Assembly: GCA_026545225.1 (NCBI GenBank)
Contig: CM048847.1
Span: 186,001-250,000 of the forward strand
Source of the DNA: Cornus controversa
Lineage: Eukaryota; Streptophyta; Magnoliopsida; Cornales; Cornaceae
Length of the DNA stretch: 64,000 nucleotides
Direction of reading: 5' to 3'
Both the position numbers and the translations under genes were made by a program. Each line of letters opens with the position of its first letter. Positions within the stretch are counted from its first letter, which is position 1. Positions 11,874 to 24,049 of this stretch are shown in pieces. The notes under the pieces are model-generated. The model made no database searches and was not told where the DNA came from. It saw only the letters and a program-made list of their open reading frames with translations.

Positions 11874-14800
11874 TTGAGTTGTTCTGATTCAAAAACCCAT
11901 TCCTTGAGAAGTCGTGCCATAATCAGAATCGTAAGTTTCTTTTTTCCAAATTAGACCATCAAAGCATCCAAAAGAAGTGACGAACATGTCAATCCGATCT
12001 TCATCACAACCGTATGGTGCTTTGTTCCAAATTCGACCGTCTGGACATCTAAAGGAAACAATTTGTAAGCTACCAACCATTTTAAACTTGTTTCATTTGA
12101 GTTGTTTTGATTAGAAAACCACATTCCAAGAGAAGTCTTGCCATAATATTAATCGTACGCTACTTTTTCTAAATGAAACCATCAAAGGGTCCCAAAGAAA
12201 CGATGAGCATGTCGATCCGATCTTCATCCATGTTTGTTTGAGTTGTTCTGAGTCAAAAAGAACAATTCCTTGCAATAACCAGGCATGACCACAACCGTAT
12301 GGCGCTTTGTGCTAGAATTGACCATCTGGATGTCCAGAAGAATAGAGAATGACAACAACGGTTTTGAACTTGTTTCGTTTGACCTGTCCTGATTCGAAAA
12401 GTCCAATCCACGTGAAATCGTGCCATACATAGAATTATACGTTGCTTTATGCCTAATTCGACCGTGAGGACGTCCTGAATCGAAAAGAGTAATTCCTTGC
12501 TGCACTCATGAATGATCACAACCGTATGGTGCTCTATGCCAACTTCAACCATCTGGACAAGTAAAAGAAACAATTCCCAAGCTATCGAGGATTTTAAACT
12601 AGTTTAGTTTGAGTTGTTCTGATTCAAAAACCCATTCCTTGAGAAGTCGTGCCATAATCAGAATCGTAAGTTTCTTTTTTCCAAATTAGACCATCAGAGC
12701 ATCCAAAAGAAGTGACGAACATGTCAATCCGATCTTCATCACAATCGTATGGTGCTTTGTTCCAAATTCGACCGTTTGGACATCTAAAGGAAACAATTTG
12801 GAAGCTACCAACCATTTTAAACTTGTTTCATTTGAGTTGTTTTGATTAGAAAACCACATTCCAAGAGAAGTCTTGCCATAATATTAATCGTACGCTACTT
12901 TTTTCTAAATGAAACCATCAAAGGGTCCCAAAGAAACGACGAGGATGTCGATCCGATCTTCATCCATGTTTGTTTGAGTTGTTCTGAGTCAAAAAGAACA
13001 ATTCCTTGCAATAACCAGGCATGACCACAACCGTATGGCGCTTTGTGCTAGAATTGACCATCTGGATGTCCAGAAGAATAGAGAATGACAACAACGGTTT
13101 CGAACTTGTTTCGTTTGACTTGTCCTGATTCGAAAATTCCAATCCATGTGAAATCGTGCCATACTTAGAATTATACGTTGCTTTATGCCAAATTCAACCG
13201 TCAGGACTTCCTGAATCAAAAAGAGTAATTCCATACTGCACCCATGAATGATCACAACCGTATGGTGCTCTATGCCAACTTCAACCATCTGGACAAGTAA
13301 AAGAAACAATTCCCAAGCTATCGATGATTTCAAACAAGTTTAGTTTGAGTTGTTCTGATTCAAAAACCCATTCCTTGAGAAGTCGTGCCATAATCAGAAT
13401 CGTAAGTTTCTTTTTTCCAAATTAGACCATCAAAGCATCCAAAAGAAGTGACGAACATGTCAATCCGATCTTCATCACAACCGTATGGTGCTTTGTTCCA
13501 AATTCGACCGTTTGGACATCTAATGGAAACAATTAGCAAGCTACCAACCATTTTAAACTTGTTTCATTTGAGTTGTTTTGATTCAAAAACCGCATTCCAA
13601 GAGAAGTCGTGCCATAATACTAATCGTACGCTGCTTTTTTCAAAATGAAACCATCAAAGGGTCCCAAAGAAACGACGAGCATGTCGATCCGATATTCATC
13701 CATGTTTGTTTGAGTTGTTCTGAGTCGAAAGAACAATTGCTTGCTATAATCAGGCATGACGACAACCGTATGGTGCTTTGTGCTAGAATTGACCATCTGG
13801 ATGTCCAGAAGAATAGAGAATGACAACAACGGTTTTGAACTTGTTTCGTTTGACCTGTCCTGATTTGAAAAGTCCAATCCACGTGAAATCGTGCCATACA
13901 TAGAATTATACGTTGCTTTATGCCTAATTCGACCGTGAGGACGTCCTGAATCGAAAAGAGTAATTTCTTGCTGCACCCATGAATGATCACAACCGTATGG
14001 TGCTCTATGCCAACTTCAACCATCTGGACAAGTAAAAGAAACAATTCCCAAGCTATCGATGATTTGAAACAAGTTTAGTTTAAGTTGTTCTGAGTCGAAA
14101 ACCCCAGTCCTTGAGAAGTTGTGTCATAATCAGAATCGTAAGTTTCTTTTTTCCAAATTAGACCATCAAAGCATCGAAAAGAAGTGACGAACATGTCAAT
14201 CCGATCTTCATCACAACCGTATGGTGCTTTGTTCCAAATTCGACCGTTTCGACATCTAAAGGAAACAATTTGTAAGCTACCAACCATTTTAAACTTGTTT
14301 CATTTGAGCTGTTATGATTAGAAAACCACATTCCAAGAGAAGTCGTGCCATAATACTAATCGTACGCTGTTTTTTTGTAAATGAAACCATCAAAGCGTCC
14401 CAAAGAAACGACGAGCATGTCGATCCGATCTTCATCCATATTTGTTTGAGTTGTTATGAGTCGAAAAGAACAATTCCTTGCAATAACCAGGCATGACCAC
14501 AACCGTGTGGTGCTTTGTCCTAGAATTGACCATCTGGATGTCTAGAAGAATAGACAATAACAACAACGGTTTTGAACTTGTTTCGTTTGACCTGTCCTGA
14601 TTCGAAAAGTCCAATCCACGTGAAATCGTGCCATACATAGAATTATACGTTGCATTATGCCTAATTCGACCGTGAGGACGTCCTGAATCAAAAATAGTAA
14701 TTCCTTGCTGCACTCATGAATGATCACAACCGTATGGTGCTCTATGCCAACTTCAACCATCTGGAAAAGTAAAAGAAACAATTCCCAAGCTATCGAGGAT

Positions 14801-17759
14801 TTTAAATAAGTTTAGTTTGAGTTGTTCTGATTCAAAAACCCATTCCTTGAGAAGTCGTGCCATAATCAGAATCGTAAGTTTCTTTTTTCCAAATTAGACC
14901 ATCAAAGCATCCAAAAGAAGTGACGAACATGTCAATCCGATCTTCATCACAATCGTATGGTGCTTCGTTCCAAATTCGACCGTTTGGACATCTAAAGGAA
15001 ACAATTTGGAAGCTACCAACCATTTTAAACTTGTTTCATTTGAGTTGTTTTGATTAGAAAACCACATTCCAAGAGAAGTCTTGCCATAATATTATTCGTA
15101 CGCTACTTTTTTCTAAATGAAACCATCAAAGGGTCCCAAAGAAACGACGAGGATGTCGATCCGATCTTCATCCATGTTTGTTTGAGTTGTTATGAGTCGA
15201 AAAGAACAATTCCTTGCAATAACCAGGCATGACCACAACCGTGTGGTGCTTTGTCCTAGAATTGACCATCTGGATGTCTAGAAGAATAGAGAATGACAAC
15301 AACGGTTTTGAACTTGTTTCGTTTGACCTGTCCTGATTCGAAAAGTCCAATCCACGTGAAATCGTGCCATACATAGAATTATACGTTGCATTATGCCTAA
15401 TTCGACCGTGAGGATGTCCTGAATCGAAAATAGTAATTCCTTGCTGCACTCATGAATGATCACAACCGTATGGTGCTCTATGCCAACTTCAACCATCTGG
15501 AAAAGTAAAAGAAACAATTCCCAAGCTATCGAGGATTTTAAATAAGTTTAGTTTGAGTTGTTCTGATTCAAAAACCCATTCCTTGAGAAGTCGAGCCATA
15601 ATCAGAATCGTAAGTTTCTTTTTTCCAAATTAGACCATCAAAGCATCCAAAAGAAGTGACGAACATGTCAATCCGATCTTCATCACAATCGTATGGTGCT
15701 TTGTTCCAAATTCGACCGTCTGGACATCTAAAGGAAACAATTTGTAAGCTACCAACCATTTTAAACTTGTTTCATTTGAGTTGTTTTGATTAGAAAACCA
15801 CATTCCAAGAGAAGTCTTGCCATAATATTAATCGTACGCTACTTTTTCTAAATGAAACCATCAAAGGGTCCCAAAGAAACGACGAGCATGTCGATCCGAT
15901 CTTCATCCATGTTTGTTTGAGTTGTTCTGAGTCAAAAAGAACAATTCCTTGCAATAACCAGGCATGACCACAACCGTATGGCGCTTTGTGCTAGAATTGA
16001 CCATCTGGATGTCCAGAAGAATAGAGAATGACAACAACGGTTTGGAACTTGTTTCGTTTGACCTGTCCTGATTCGAAAAGTCCAATCCACGTGAAATCGT
16101 GCCATACATAGAATTATACGTTGCTTTATGCCTAATTCGACCGTGAGGACGTCCTGAATCGAAAAGAGTAATTCCTTGCTGCACTCATGAATGATCACAA
16201 CCGTATGGTGCTCTATGCCAACTTCAACCATCTGGACAAGTAAAAGAAACAATTCCCAAGCTATCGATGATTTCAAACAAGTTTAGTTTGAGTTGTTCTG
16301 ATTCAAAAACCCATTCCTTGAGAAGTCGTGCCATAATCAGAATCGTAAGTTTCTTTTTTCCAAATTAGACCATCAAAGCATCCAAAAGAAGTGACGAACA
16401 TGTCAATCCGATCTTCATCACAACCGTATGGTGCTTTGTTCCAAATTCGACCGTTTGGACATCTAAAGGAAACAATTAGCAAGCTACCAACCATTTTAAA
16501 CTTGTTTCATTTGAGTTGTTTTGATTCAAAAACCGCATTCCAAGAGAAGTCGTGCCATAATACTAATCGTACGCTGCTTTTTTCAAAATGAAACCATCAA
16601 AGGGTCCCAAAGAAACGACGAGCATGTCGATCCGATATTCATCCATGTTTGTTTGAGTTGTTCTGAGTCGAAAGAACAATTGCTTGCTATAATCAGGCAT
16701 GACGACAACCGTATGGTGCTTTGTGCTAGAATTGACCATCTGGATGTCCAGAAGAATAGAGAATGACAACAACGGTTTTGAACTTGTTTCGTTTGACCTG
16801 TCCTGATTTGAAAAGTCCAATCCACGTGAAATCGTGCCATACATAGAATTATACGTTGCTTTATGCCTAATTCGACCGTGAGGACGTCCTGAATCGAAAA
16901 GAGTAATTTCTTGCTGCACCCATGAATGATCACAACCGTATGGTGCTCTATGCCAACTTCAACCATCTGGACAAGTAAAAGAAACAATTCCCAAGCTATC
17001 GATGATTTGAAACAAGTTTAGTTTAAGTTGTTCTGAGTCGAAAACCCCAGTCCTTGAGAAGTTGTGTCATAATCAGAATCGTAAGTTTCTTTTTTCCAAA
17101 TTAGACCATCAAAGCATCCAAAAGAAGTGACGAACATGTCAATCCGATCTTCATCACAACCGTATGGTGCTTTGTTCCAAATTCGGCCGTTTCGACATCT
17201 AAAGGAAACAATTTGTAAGCTACCAACCATTTTAAACTTGTTTCATTTGAGCTGTTATGATTAGAAAACCACATTCCAAGAGAAGTCGTGCCATAATACT
17301 AATCGTACGCTGTTTTTTTGTAAATGAAACCATCAAAGCGTCCCAAAGAAACGACGAGCATGTCGATCCGATCTTCATCCATATTTGTTTGAGTTGTTAT
17401 GAGTCGAAAAGAACAATTCCTTGCAATAACCAGGCATGACCACAACCGTGTGGTGCTTTGTCCTAGAATTGACCATCTGGATGTCTAGAAGAATAGAGAA
17501 TAACAACAACGGTTTTGAACTTGTTTCGTTTGACCTGTCCTGATTCGAAAAGTCCAAGCCACGTGAAATCGTGCCATACATAGAATTATACGTTGCATTA
17601 TGCCTAATTCGACCGTGAGGACGTCCTGAATCAAAAATAGTAATTCCTTGCTGCACTCATGAATGATCACAACCGTATGGTGCTCTATGCCAACTTCAAC
17701 CATCTGGAAAAGTAAAAGAAACAATTCCCAAGCTATCGAGGATTTTAAATAAGTTTAGT
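11874..17759 (+). repeat. Eight-unit higher-order repeat, version II, copy 1
   Basis: Eight units starting at 11874, 12609, 13345, 14080, 14817, 15553, 16288 and 17023, in the order a1, a4, a2', a3, a4, a1, a2', a3. The last three units (15553-17759) correspond to the last three of version I at the same 5886-bp spacing. The second to fifth units differ, with the class a4 (acaatttggaagc) appearing. Version II therefore looks like version I with part of its series replaced. Confidence 0.8.
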
Positions 17760-20700
17760 TTGAGTTGTTCTGATTCAAAAACCCATTCCTTGAGAAGTCG
17801 TGCCATAATCAGAATCGTAAGTTTCTTTTTTCCAAATTAGACCATCAAAGCATCCAAAAGAAGTGACGAACATGTCAATCCGATCTTCATCACAACCGTA
17901 TGGTGCTTTGTTCCAAATTCGACCGTCTGGACATCTAAAGGAAACAATTTGTAAGCTACCAACCATTTTAAACTTGTTTCATTTGAGTTGTTTTGATTAG
18001 AAAACCACATTCCAAGAGAAGTCTTGCCATAATATTAATCGTACGCTACTTTTTCTAAATGAAACCATCAAAGGGTCCCAAAGAAACGATGAGCATGTCG
18101 ATCCGATCTTCATCCATGTTTGTTTGAGTTGTTCTGAGTCAAAAAGAACAATTCCTTGCAATAACCAGGCATGACCACAACCGTATGGCGCTTTGTGCTA
18201 GAATTGACCATCTGGATGTCCAGAAGAATAGAGAATGACAACAACGGTTTTGAACTTGTTTCGTTTGACCTGTCCTGATTCGAAAAGTCCAATCCACGTG
18301 AAATCGTGCCATACATAGAATTATACGTTGCTTTATGCCTAATTCGACCGTGAGGACGTCCTGAATCGAAAAGAGTAATTCCTTGCTGCACTCATGAATG
18401 ATCACAACCGTATGGTGCTCTATGCCAACTTCAACCATCTGGACAAGTAAAAGAAACAATTCCCAAGCTATCGAGGATTTTAAACTAGTTTAGTTTGAGT
18501 TGTTCTGATTCAAAAACCCATTCCTTGAGAAGTCGTGCCATAATCAGAATCGTAAGTTTCTTTTTTCCAAATTAGACCATCAGAGCATCCAAAAGAAGTG
18601 ACGAACATGTCAATCCGATCTTCATCACAATCGTATGGTGCTTTGTTCCAAATTCGACCGTTTGGACATCTAAAGGAAACAATTTGGAAGCTACCAACCA
18701 TTTTAAACTTGTTTCATTTGAGTTGTTTTGATTAGAAAACCACATTCCAAGAGAAGTCTTGCCATAATATTAATCGTACGCTACTTTTTTCTAAATGAAA
18801 CCATCAAAGGGTCCCAAAGAAACGACGAGGATGTCGATCCGATCTTCATCCATGTTTGTTTGAGTTGTTCTGAGTCAAAAAGAACAATTCCTTGCAATAA
18901 CCAGGCATGACCACAACCGTATGGCGCTTTGTGCTAGAATTGACCATCTGGATGTCCAGAAGAATAGAGAATGACAACAACGGTTTCGAACTTGTTTCGT
19001 TTGACTTGTCCTGATTCGAAAATTCCAATCCATGTGAAATCGTGCCATACTTAGAATTATACGTTGCTTTATGCCAAATTCAACCGTCAGGACTTCCTGA
19101 ATCAAAAAGAGTAATTCCATACTGCACCCATGAATGATCACAACCGTATGGTGCTCTATGCCAACTTCAACCATCTGGACAAGTAAAAGAAACAATTCCC
19201 AAGCTATCGATGATTTCAAACAAGTTTAGTTTGAGTTGTTCTGATTCAAAAACCCATTCCTTGAGAAGTCGTGCCATAATCAGAATCGTAAGTTTCTTTT
19301 TTCCAAATTAGACCATCAAAGCATCCAAAAGAAGTGACGAACATGTCAATCCGATCTTCATCACAACCGTATGGTGCTTTGTTCCAAATTCGACCGTTTG
19401 GACATCTAATGGAAACAATTAGCAAGCTACCAACCATTTTAAACTTGTTTCATTTGAGTTGTTTTGATTCAAAAACCGCATTCCAAGAGAAGTCGTGCCA
19501 TAATACTAATCGTACGCTGCTTTTTTCAAAATGAAACCATCAAAGGGTCCCAAAGAAACGACGAGCATGTCGATCCGATATTCATCCATGTTTGTTTGAG
19601 TTGTTCTGAGTCGAAAGAACAATTGCTTGCTATAATCAGGCATGACGACAACCGTATGGTGCTTTGTGCTAGAATTGACCATCTGGATGTCCAGAAGAAT
19701 AGAGAATGACAACAACGGTTTTGAACTTGTTTCGTTTGACCTGTCCTGATTTGAAAAGTCCAATCCACGTGAAATCGTGCCATACATAGAATTATACGTT
19801 GCTTTATGCCTAATTCGACCGTGAGGACGTCCTGAATCGAAAAGAGTAATTTCTTGCTGCACCCATGAATGATCACAACCGTATGGTGCTCTATGCCAAC
19901 TTCAACCATCTGGACAAGTAAAAGAAACAATTCCCAAGCTATCGATGATTTGAAACAAGTTTAGTTTAAGTTGTTCTGAGTCGAAAACCCCAGTCCTTGA
20001 GAAGTTGTGTCATAATCAGAATCGTAAGTTTCTTTTTTCCAAATTAGACCATCAAAGCATCGAAAAGAAGTGACGAACATGTCAATCCGATCTTCATCAC
20101 AACCGTATGGTGCTTTGTTCCAAATTCGACCGTTTCGACATCTAAAGGAAACAATTTGTAAGCTACCAACCATTTTAAACTTGTTTCATTTGAGCTGTTA
20201 TGATTAGAAAACCACATTCCAAGAGAAGTCGTGCCATAATACTAATCGTACGCTGTTTTTTTGTAAATGAAACCATCAAAGCGTCCCAAAGAAACGACGA
20301 GCATGTCGATCCGATCTTCATCCATATTTGTTTGAGTTGTTATGAGTCGAAAAGAACAATTCCTTGCAATAACCAGGCATGACCACAACCGTGTGGTGCT
20401 TTGTCCTAGAATTGACCATCTGGATGTCTAGAAGAATAGACAATAACAACAACGGTTTTGAACTTGTTTCGTTTGACCTGTCCTGATTCGAAAAGTCCAA
20501 TCCACGTGAAATCGTGCCATACATAGAATTATACGTTGCATTATGCCTAATTCGACCGTGAGGACGTCCTGAATCAAAAATAGTAATTCCTTGCTGCACT
20601 CATGAATGATCACAACCGTATGGTGCTCTATGCCAACTTCAACCATCTGGAAAAGTAAAAGAAACAATTCCCAAGCTATCGAGGATTTTAAATAAGTTTA

Positions 20701-21730
20701 GTTTGAGTTGTTCTGATTCAAAAACCCATTCCTTGAGAAGTCGTGCCATAATCAGAATCGTAAGTTTCTTTTTTCCAAATTAGACCATCAAAGCATCCAA
20801 AAGAAGTGACGAACATGTCAATCCGATCTTCATCACAATCGTATGGTGCTTCGTTCCAAATTCGACCGTTTGGACATCTAAAGGAAACAATTTGGAAGCT
20901 ACCAACCATTTTAAACTTGTTTCATTTGAGTTGTTTTGATTAGAAAACCACATTCCAAGAGAAGTCTTGCCATAATATTAATCGTACGCTACTTTTTTCT
21001 AAATGAAACCATCAAAGGGTCCCAAAGAAACGACGAGGATGTCGATCCGATCTTCATCCATGTTTGTTTGAGTTGTTATGAGTCGAAAAGAACAATTCCT
21101 TGCAATAACCAGGCATGACCACAACCGTGTGGTGCTTTGTCCTAGAATTGACCATCTGGATGTCTAGAAGAATAGAGAATGACAACAACGGTTTTGAACT
21201 TGTTTCGTTTGACCTGTCCTGATTCGAAAAGTCCAATCCACGTGAAATCGTGCCATACATAGAATTATACGTTGCATTATGCCTAATTCGACCGTGAGGA
21301 CGTCCTGAATCGAAAATAGTAATTCCTTGCTGCACTCATGAATGATCACAACCGTATGGTGCTCTATGCCAACTTCAACCATCTGGACAAGTAAAAGAAA
21401 CAATTCCCAAGCTATCGAGGATTTTAAAGAAGTTTAGTTTGAGTTGTTCTGATTCAAAAACCCATTCCTTGAGAAGTCGTGCCATAATCAGAATCGTAAG
21501 TTTCTTTTTTCCAAATTAGACCATCAGAGCATCCAAAAGAAGTGACGAACATGTCAATCCGATCTTCATCACAATCGTATGGTGCTTTGTTCCAAATTCG
21601 ACCGTTTGGACATCTAAAGGAAACAATTTGGAAGCTACCAACCATTTTAAACTTGTTTCATTTGAGTTGTTTTGATTAGAAAACCACATTCCAAGAGAAG
21701 TCTTGCCATAATATTAATCGTACGCTACTT
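17760..21730 (+). repeat. Eight-unit higher-order repeat, version II, copy 2, cut by the retroelement
   Basis: Units at 17760, 18495, 19231, 19966 and 20703 repeat 11874-15552 at 5886-bp spacing, including the rare variants taatggaaac (13523 and 19409), gcatcgaaaag (14173 and 20059) and tagacaataac (14552 and 20438). The sixth unit, at 21439, is class a4 where the previous copy has a1. The array breaks off inside its second dimer at about 21730, where the retroelement cluster begins. Confidence 0.8.
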
Positions 21731-21736
21731 GTTTCA

Positions 21737-22033
21737 TTGAATTTGATTCTTTTTGAACCCTCCTTCCAATGGTGTAAGTTTCAAGTTCAAATTCCACACA
21801 CATATAGAGAGTTGAGTTCTGAAACTTGTTATTAGAGTATGATATCAAGGAATGGCAGTGATTAGGGTGTGGATGATTAGCTTAAGTCATCTCTAGTTTT
21901 TGGGAGAAGGAAACCGGGGCATGACAACATGGTATTAGAGAATGGTACTTTATAGAGGGTAAAAAGGGTCCATTGGGACTAATGGACGGGTTAACCTCCA
22001 GTTTCCCGGGAGTCGGGAAACCGGGGCGTTACA
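21737..22033 (+). repeat. LTR fragment, last 297 bp
   Basis: Matches 25483-25779, the end of the complete LTR, at a constant offset of 3746. The first about 2.64 kb of this LTR are missing at the junction with the satellite. It ends cgttaca, the reverse complement of the LTR start tgtaacg, and is followed after three bases by the primer binding site. Confidence 0.92.
21902..21945 (+). repeat. Degraded second copy of the LTR end plus primer site, inside the LTR
   Basis: The string gaaaccggggcatgaca followed by atggtattagag closely resembles the true terminus 107 bp downstream, gaaaccggggcgttaca followed by atggtatcagagc. It lies inside the LTR and recurs in the other LTR copies at 25648-25691 and 29394-29437. 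It looks like an older LTR terminus and primer site now buried in a lengthened LTR, but independent origin of such short matches is possible. Confidence 0.6.
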
Positions 22034-22036
22034 GAA

Positions 22037-22048
22037 TGGTATCAGAGC
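22037..22048 (+). other. Primer binding site, module 1
   Basis: tggtatcagagc is complementary to the 3' end of plant initiator tRNA-Met, the usual primer for Ty3/gypsy elements. It lies three bases after the LTR terminus cgttaca, as expected. Its last seven bases also serve as the first codons of the integrase remnant. Confidence 0.93.
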
Positions 22049-22794
22049 GTACTATACAGATCTTGGAGGATATGCTTAGAGCATGTGCGCTTGATTTTCG
22101 AGGCAGTTGGGAGGATCACCTTCCATTGGTGGAGTTTGCATACAATAATAGCTACCAAGCTAGTATTGAGATGGCTCCATATGAGGCTTTGTACGGCAGA
22201 CCTTGTAGGTCACCAGTTTGTTGGACAGAGGTCGGTGAGACAGTGGCTTTGGGGCCAGATATAGTCAGAGAGACTACAGAAAAGATTAAGATCATACGAC
22301 AACGTTTACTTACGGCTCAAAGTCGTCAGAAAAGCTATGCCGATAGAAGGCGGAGGCCTTTAACATTTGAGGTGGGGGACCATGTCTTCTTGAAGGTCTC
22401 TCCACGACGGGGTTTGATCAGGTTTGGGCGTAGCGGGAAACTAGCCCCACGGTTTATCGGTCCATTCGAGATATTGGATCGTGTGGGTGAGGTTGCATAC
22501 CGCTTGGCATTGCCTCCGCAGTTGTCAAGCGTGCACAATACTTTTCACGTTTCGATGCTGAGAAAGTATGAACCGGATCCTTCACATGTGTTAGATTGGA
22601 CAGATCTTGAGGTGGAGGAGGACGTGTCTTACGAGGAGAGACCGATACAGGTTTTGGATGCTAGGGACCAAGTGCTTCGGGGCAAGACCATTCCATTGGT
22701 TAAAGTCCTTTGGAGGCATCACGGAGTCGAGGAGGCTACGTGGGAGCGAGAACAAGAAGTCCGCTCAAAATATCCCGAGTTGTTTACTACTTGA
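22042..22794 (+). pseudogene. Integrase C-terminal remnant with chromodomain-like tail, module 1
   Basis: This is the last 250 residues of a chromovirus polyprotein, ending at tga 22792-22794. Numbering from the serine at 22042, residues 1-3 are the SER of the conserved GQSERT motif. Its glutamate (residue 2) is the third member of the integrase D-D-E triad, and both aspartates are lost. Residues 24-65 hold the usual region with EFAYNNS and YEALYGR. Residues 111-170 form the small-barrel part with the GPF motif at 140-142. Residues 196-250 resemble the chromodomain tail, with tryptophans at 224 and 234. The tail in full elements is thought to guide integration to marked chromatin. Everything upstream in the polyprotein is missing. 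The frame stays open upstream through the primer site into the LTR (back to about 21973), giving a fused frame, but a real start there is unsupported. Confidence 0.92.
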
Positions 22795-22828
22795 GGTATG
22801 TCTCTAATTTCGAGGACGAAATTCCTCT

Positions 22829-22840
22829 AAGGTGGGGAGG
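22829..22840 (+). other. Polypurine tract, module 1
   Basis: aaggtggggagg lies directly before the LTR start tgtaacg, with one t between. This is the expected position and composition for the plus-strand primer of a Ty3/gypsy element. Confidence 0.9.
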
Positions 22841-23167
22841 TTGTAACGACTCAAAAATTTTTCGAATTATGATTAAAAGTTAAATGAGTTTTTAGGCATG
22901 ATTAATTTTTTTATGACATGCTTAGTAGAATTAAATGACCTTTTTGTGTTTTCGGTTACGGGTATGGGACCGGAATGGGTTCGGGTAACCGGAGGGAATA
23001 ACTGCCAACTCTAGAGAGTAGTATGGGGGTATGGATGTAAGTTTAAGGGTATAAGTGAAGTTTAAAAAAAATGAGGAAAGGCTAGTGTGCGAATAAGCGC
23101 AAAAGGCCCATAACAAGGAGCAAATAAGGGAATGATAGAGGGTTTAGTTGCAAAGGGGCAAATTGAT

Positions 23168-23236
23168 ATTATATATATGATATATAGATGTAAAAAGAGA
23201 GGAAAAATCAGATTTTGACTTCTCTCTCTCTCTCTT
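23168..23236 (+). promoter_or_regulatory. Candidate LTR promoter: TATA-like stretch and CT run
   Basis: The AT-rich stretch attatatatatgatatatag is followed about 30 bp later by a pyrimidine run of TC repeats (23220-23236). TATA boxes followed by pyrimidine-rich patches are common at plant transcription starts. This is the only strong candidate I see in the LTR. The same sequence occurs at 26914-26982 and 30660-30728. Activity is not shown. Confidence 0.45.
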
Positions 23237-24021
23237 GGCCGGCTCCTACTTTCTCACTCTACAAAGTTTCTATTATCTCCTTCTCTCTAAGATTTGAGGG
23301 CTTAGAAGTAAGATTTGAGGGTGGAGCCAAGAATTAAAGTTGCTCCCCTCACTCCCCTCTTCGTTTTGATCGGTGGAAAGTTGCCATTGGAGGAGTTTGA
23401 AGCTTGGTAAAATTTGGGTCTTCCACCTCTAAGCTTGGATTTTGAGGTAGGGGTTCTCCTTCTCATTTATTTGTTGATTCTAGGGTTTCGGGTGAAGTGG
23501 TGAAAGCTAAGGGTGTGTATCGCATGATTTAGAGTGGTAAGAGGGGTGGGATGGGGTGTTCTTCTACTCTCTTTAGTCTCTATTGTGCAATAGATATGTA
23601 TGTGGTAGTATACGCGGTATAATGGGTGAATGAGTGAGAGAGGTTAGCATGTATGCTTATATGCTAGATTTTTGGTGCACATATGTGAAGATGTGTTAAA
23701 GGGACATATTTGTGTTATGTGATGTTGTATGAGTAAAATGCATGCCTTCTTTATGTAGAAAATGTATGCATTGGTGAAGCATGACAAGTATGTGTATATG
23801 TGAATTTTGAGAGCATATGTGACTTATGCTAGGCTTTGCATATATAGGAAAATATATATGTGGATTGATGAGAATGAAATGCATGCTACGTGTTTTTATA
23901 ACTAGCTTGTGCATTATGAGGCATGAATCTTATATTCTAGAATTATATATGTTGAAATACATGTATAGGGCCGTTGTGAGGGAAACGGGAAAAGTGGTAG
24001 AGTAACTTGTTCACTTAGAGC

Positions 24022-24027
24022 AATAAA
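24022..24027 (+). promoter_or_regulatory. Possible polyadenylation signal in LTR
   Basis: AATAAA lies about 840 bp downstream of the TATA-like stretch, with copies at 27768 and 31514. The six-base motif is common by chance in AT-rich DNA, so this is a weak call. Confidence 0.25.
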
Positions 24028-24049
24028 CGCTTGGTGATGATCTTGAAAC

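Larger units (their letters stand above)
1..21730 (+). repeat. Satellite DNA array, left block
   Basis: About 29.5 head-to-tail copies of a 735-737 bp unit fill this stretch with no other sequence between them. Starts of successive units, marked by the box ttgagttgttctga (or ttaagttgttctga), lie at 101, 837, 1572, 2309, 3044, 3781, 4516, 5251, 5988, 6723 and so on to 21439. All copies have the same orientation. Units fall into a few variant classes, told apart for example by the end of their first segment (acaatttgtaagc, acaattagcaagc, acaatttggaagc) and by cgtctggac, cgtttggac or cgtttcgac. Short open frames on both strands recur at every unit, overlap each other and have no recognisable domain, so I read none as coding. 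I do not recognise the satellite family by name. Confidence 0.97.

Noticed and set aside
1..21730. Many open frames of 60-134 codons on both strands of the satellite
   Set aside because: They recur with every unit, overlap on both strands, change or vanish with single substitutions and one-base slips, and match no domain I know.
22335..22807. Open frames overlapping the integrase remnant, at 22335-22538 (-) and 22607-22807 (+)
   Set aside because: They are shadows of the integrase frame, which alone has recognisable motifs.
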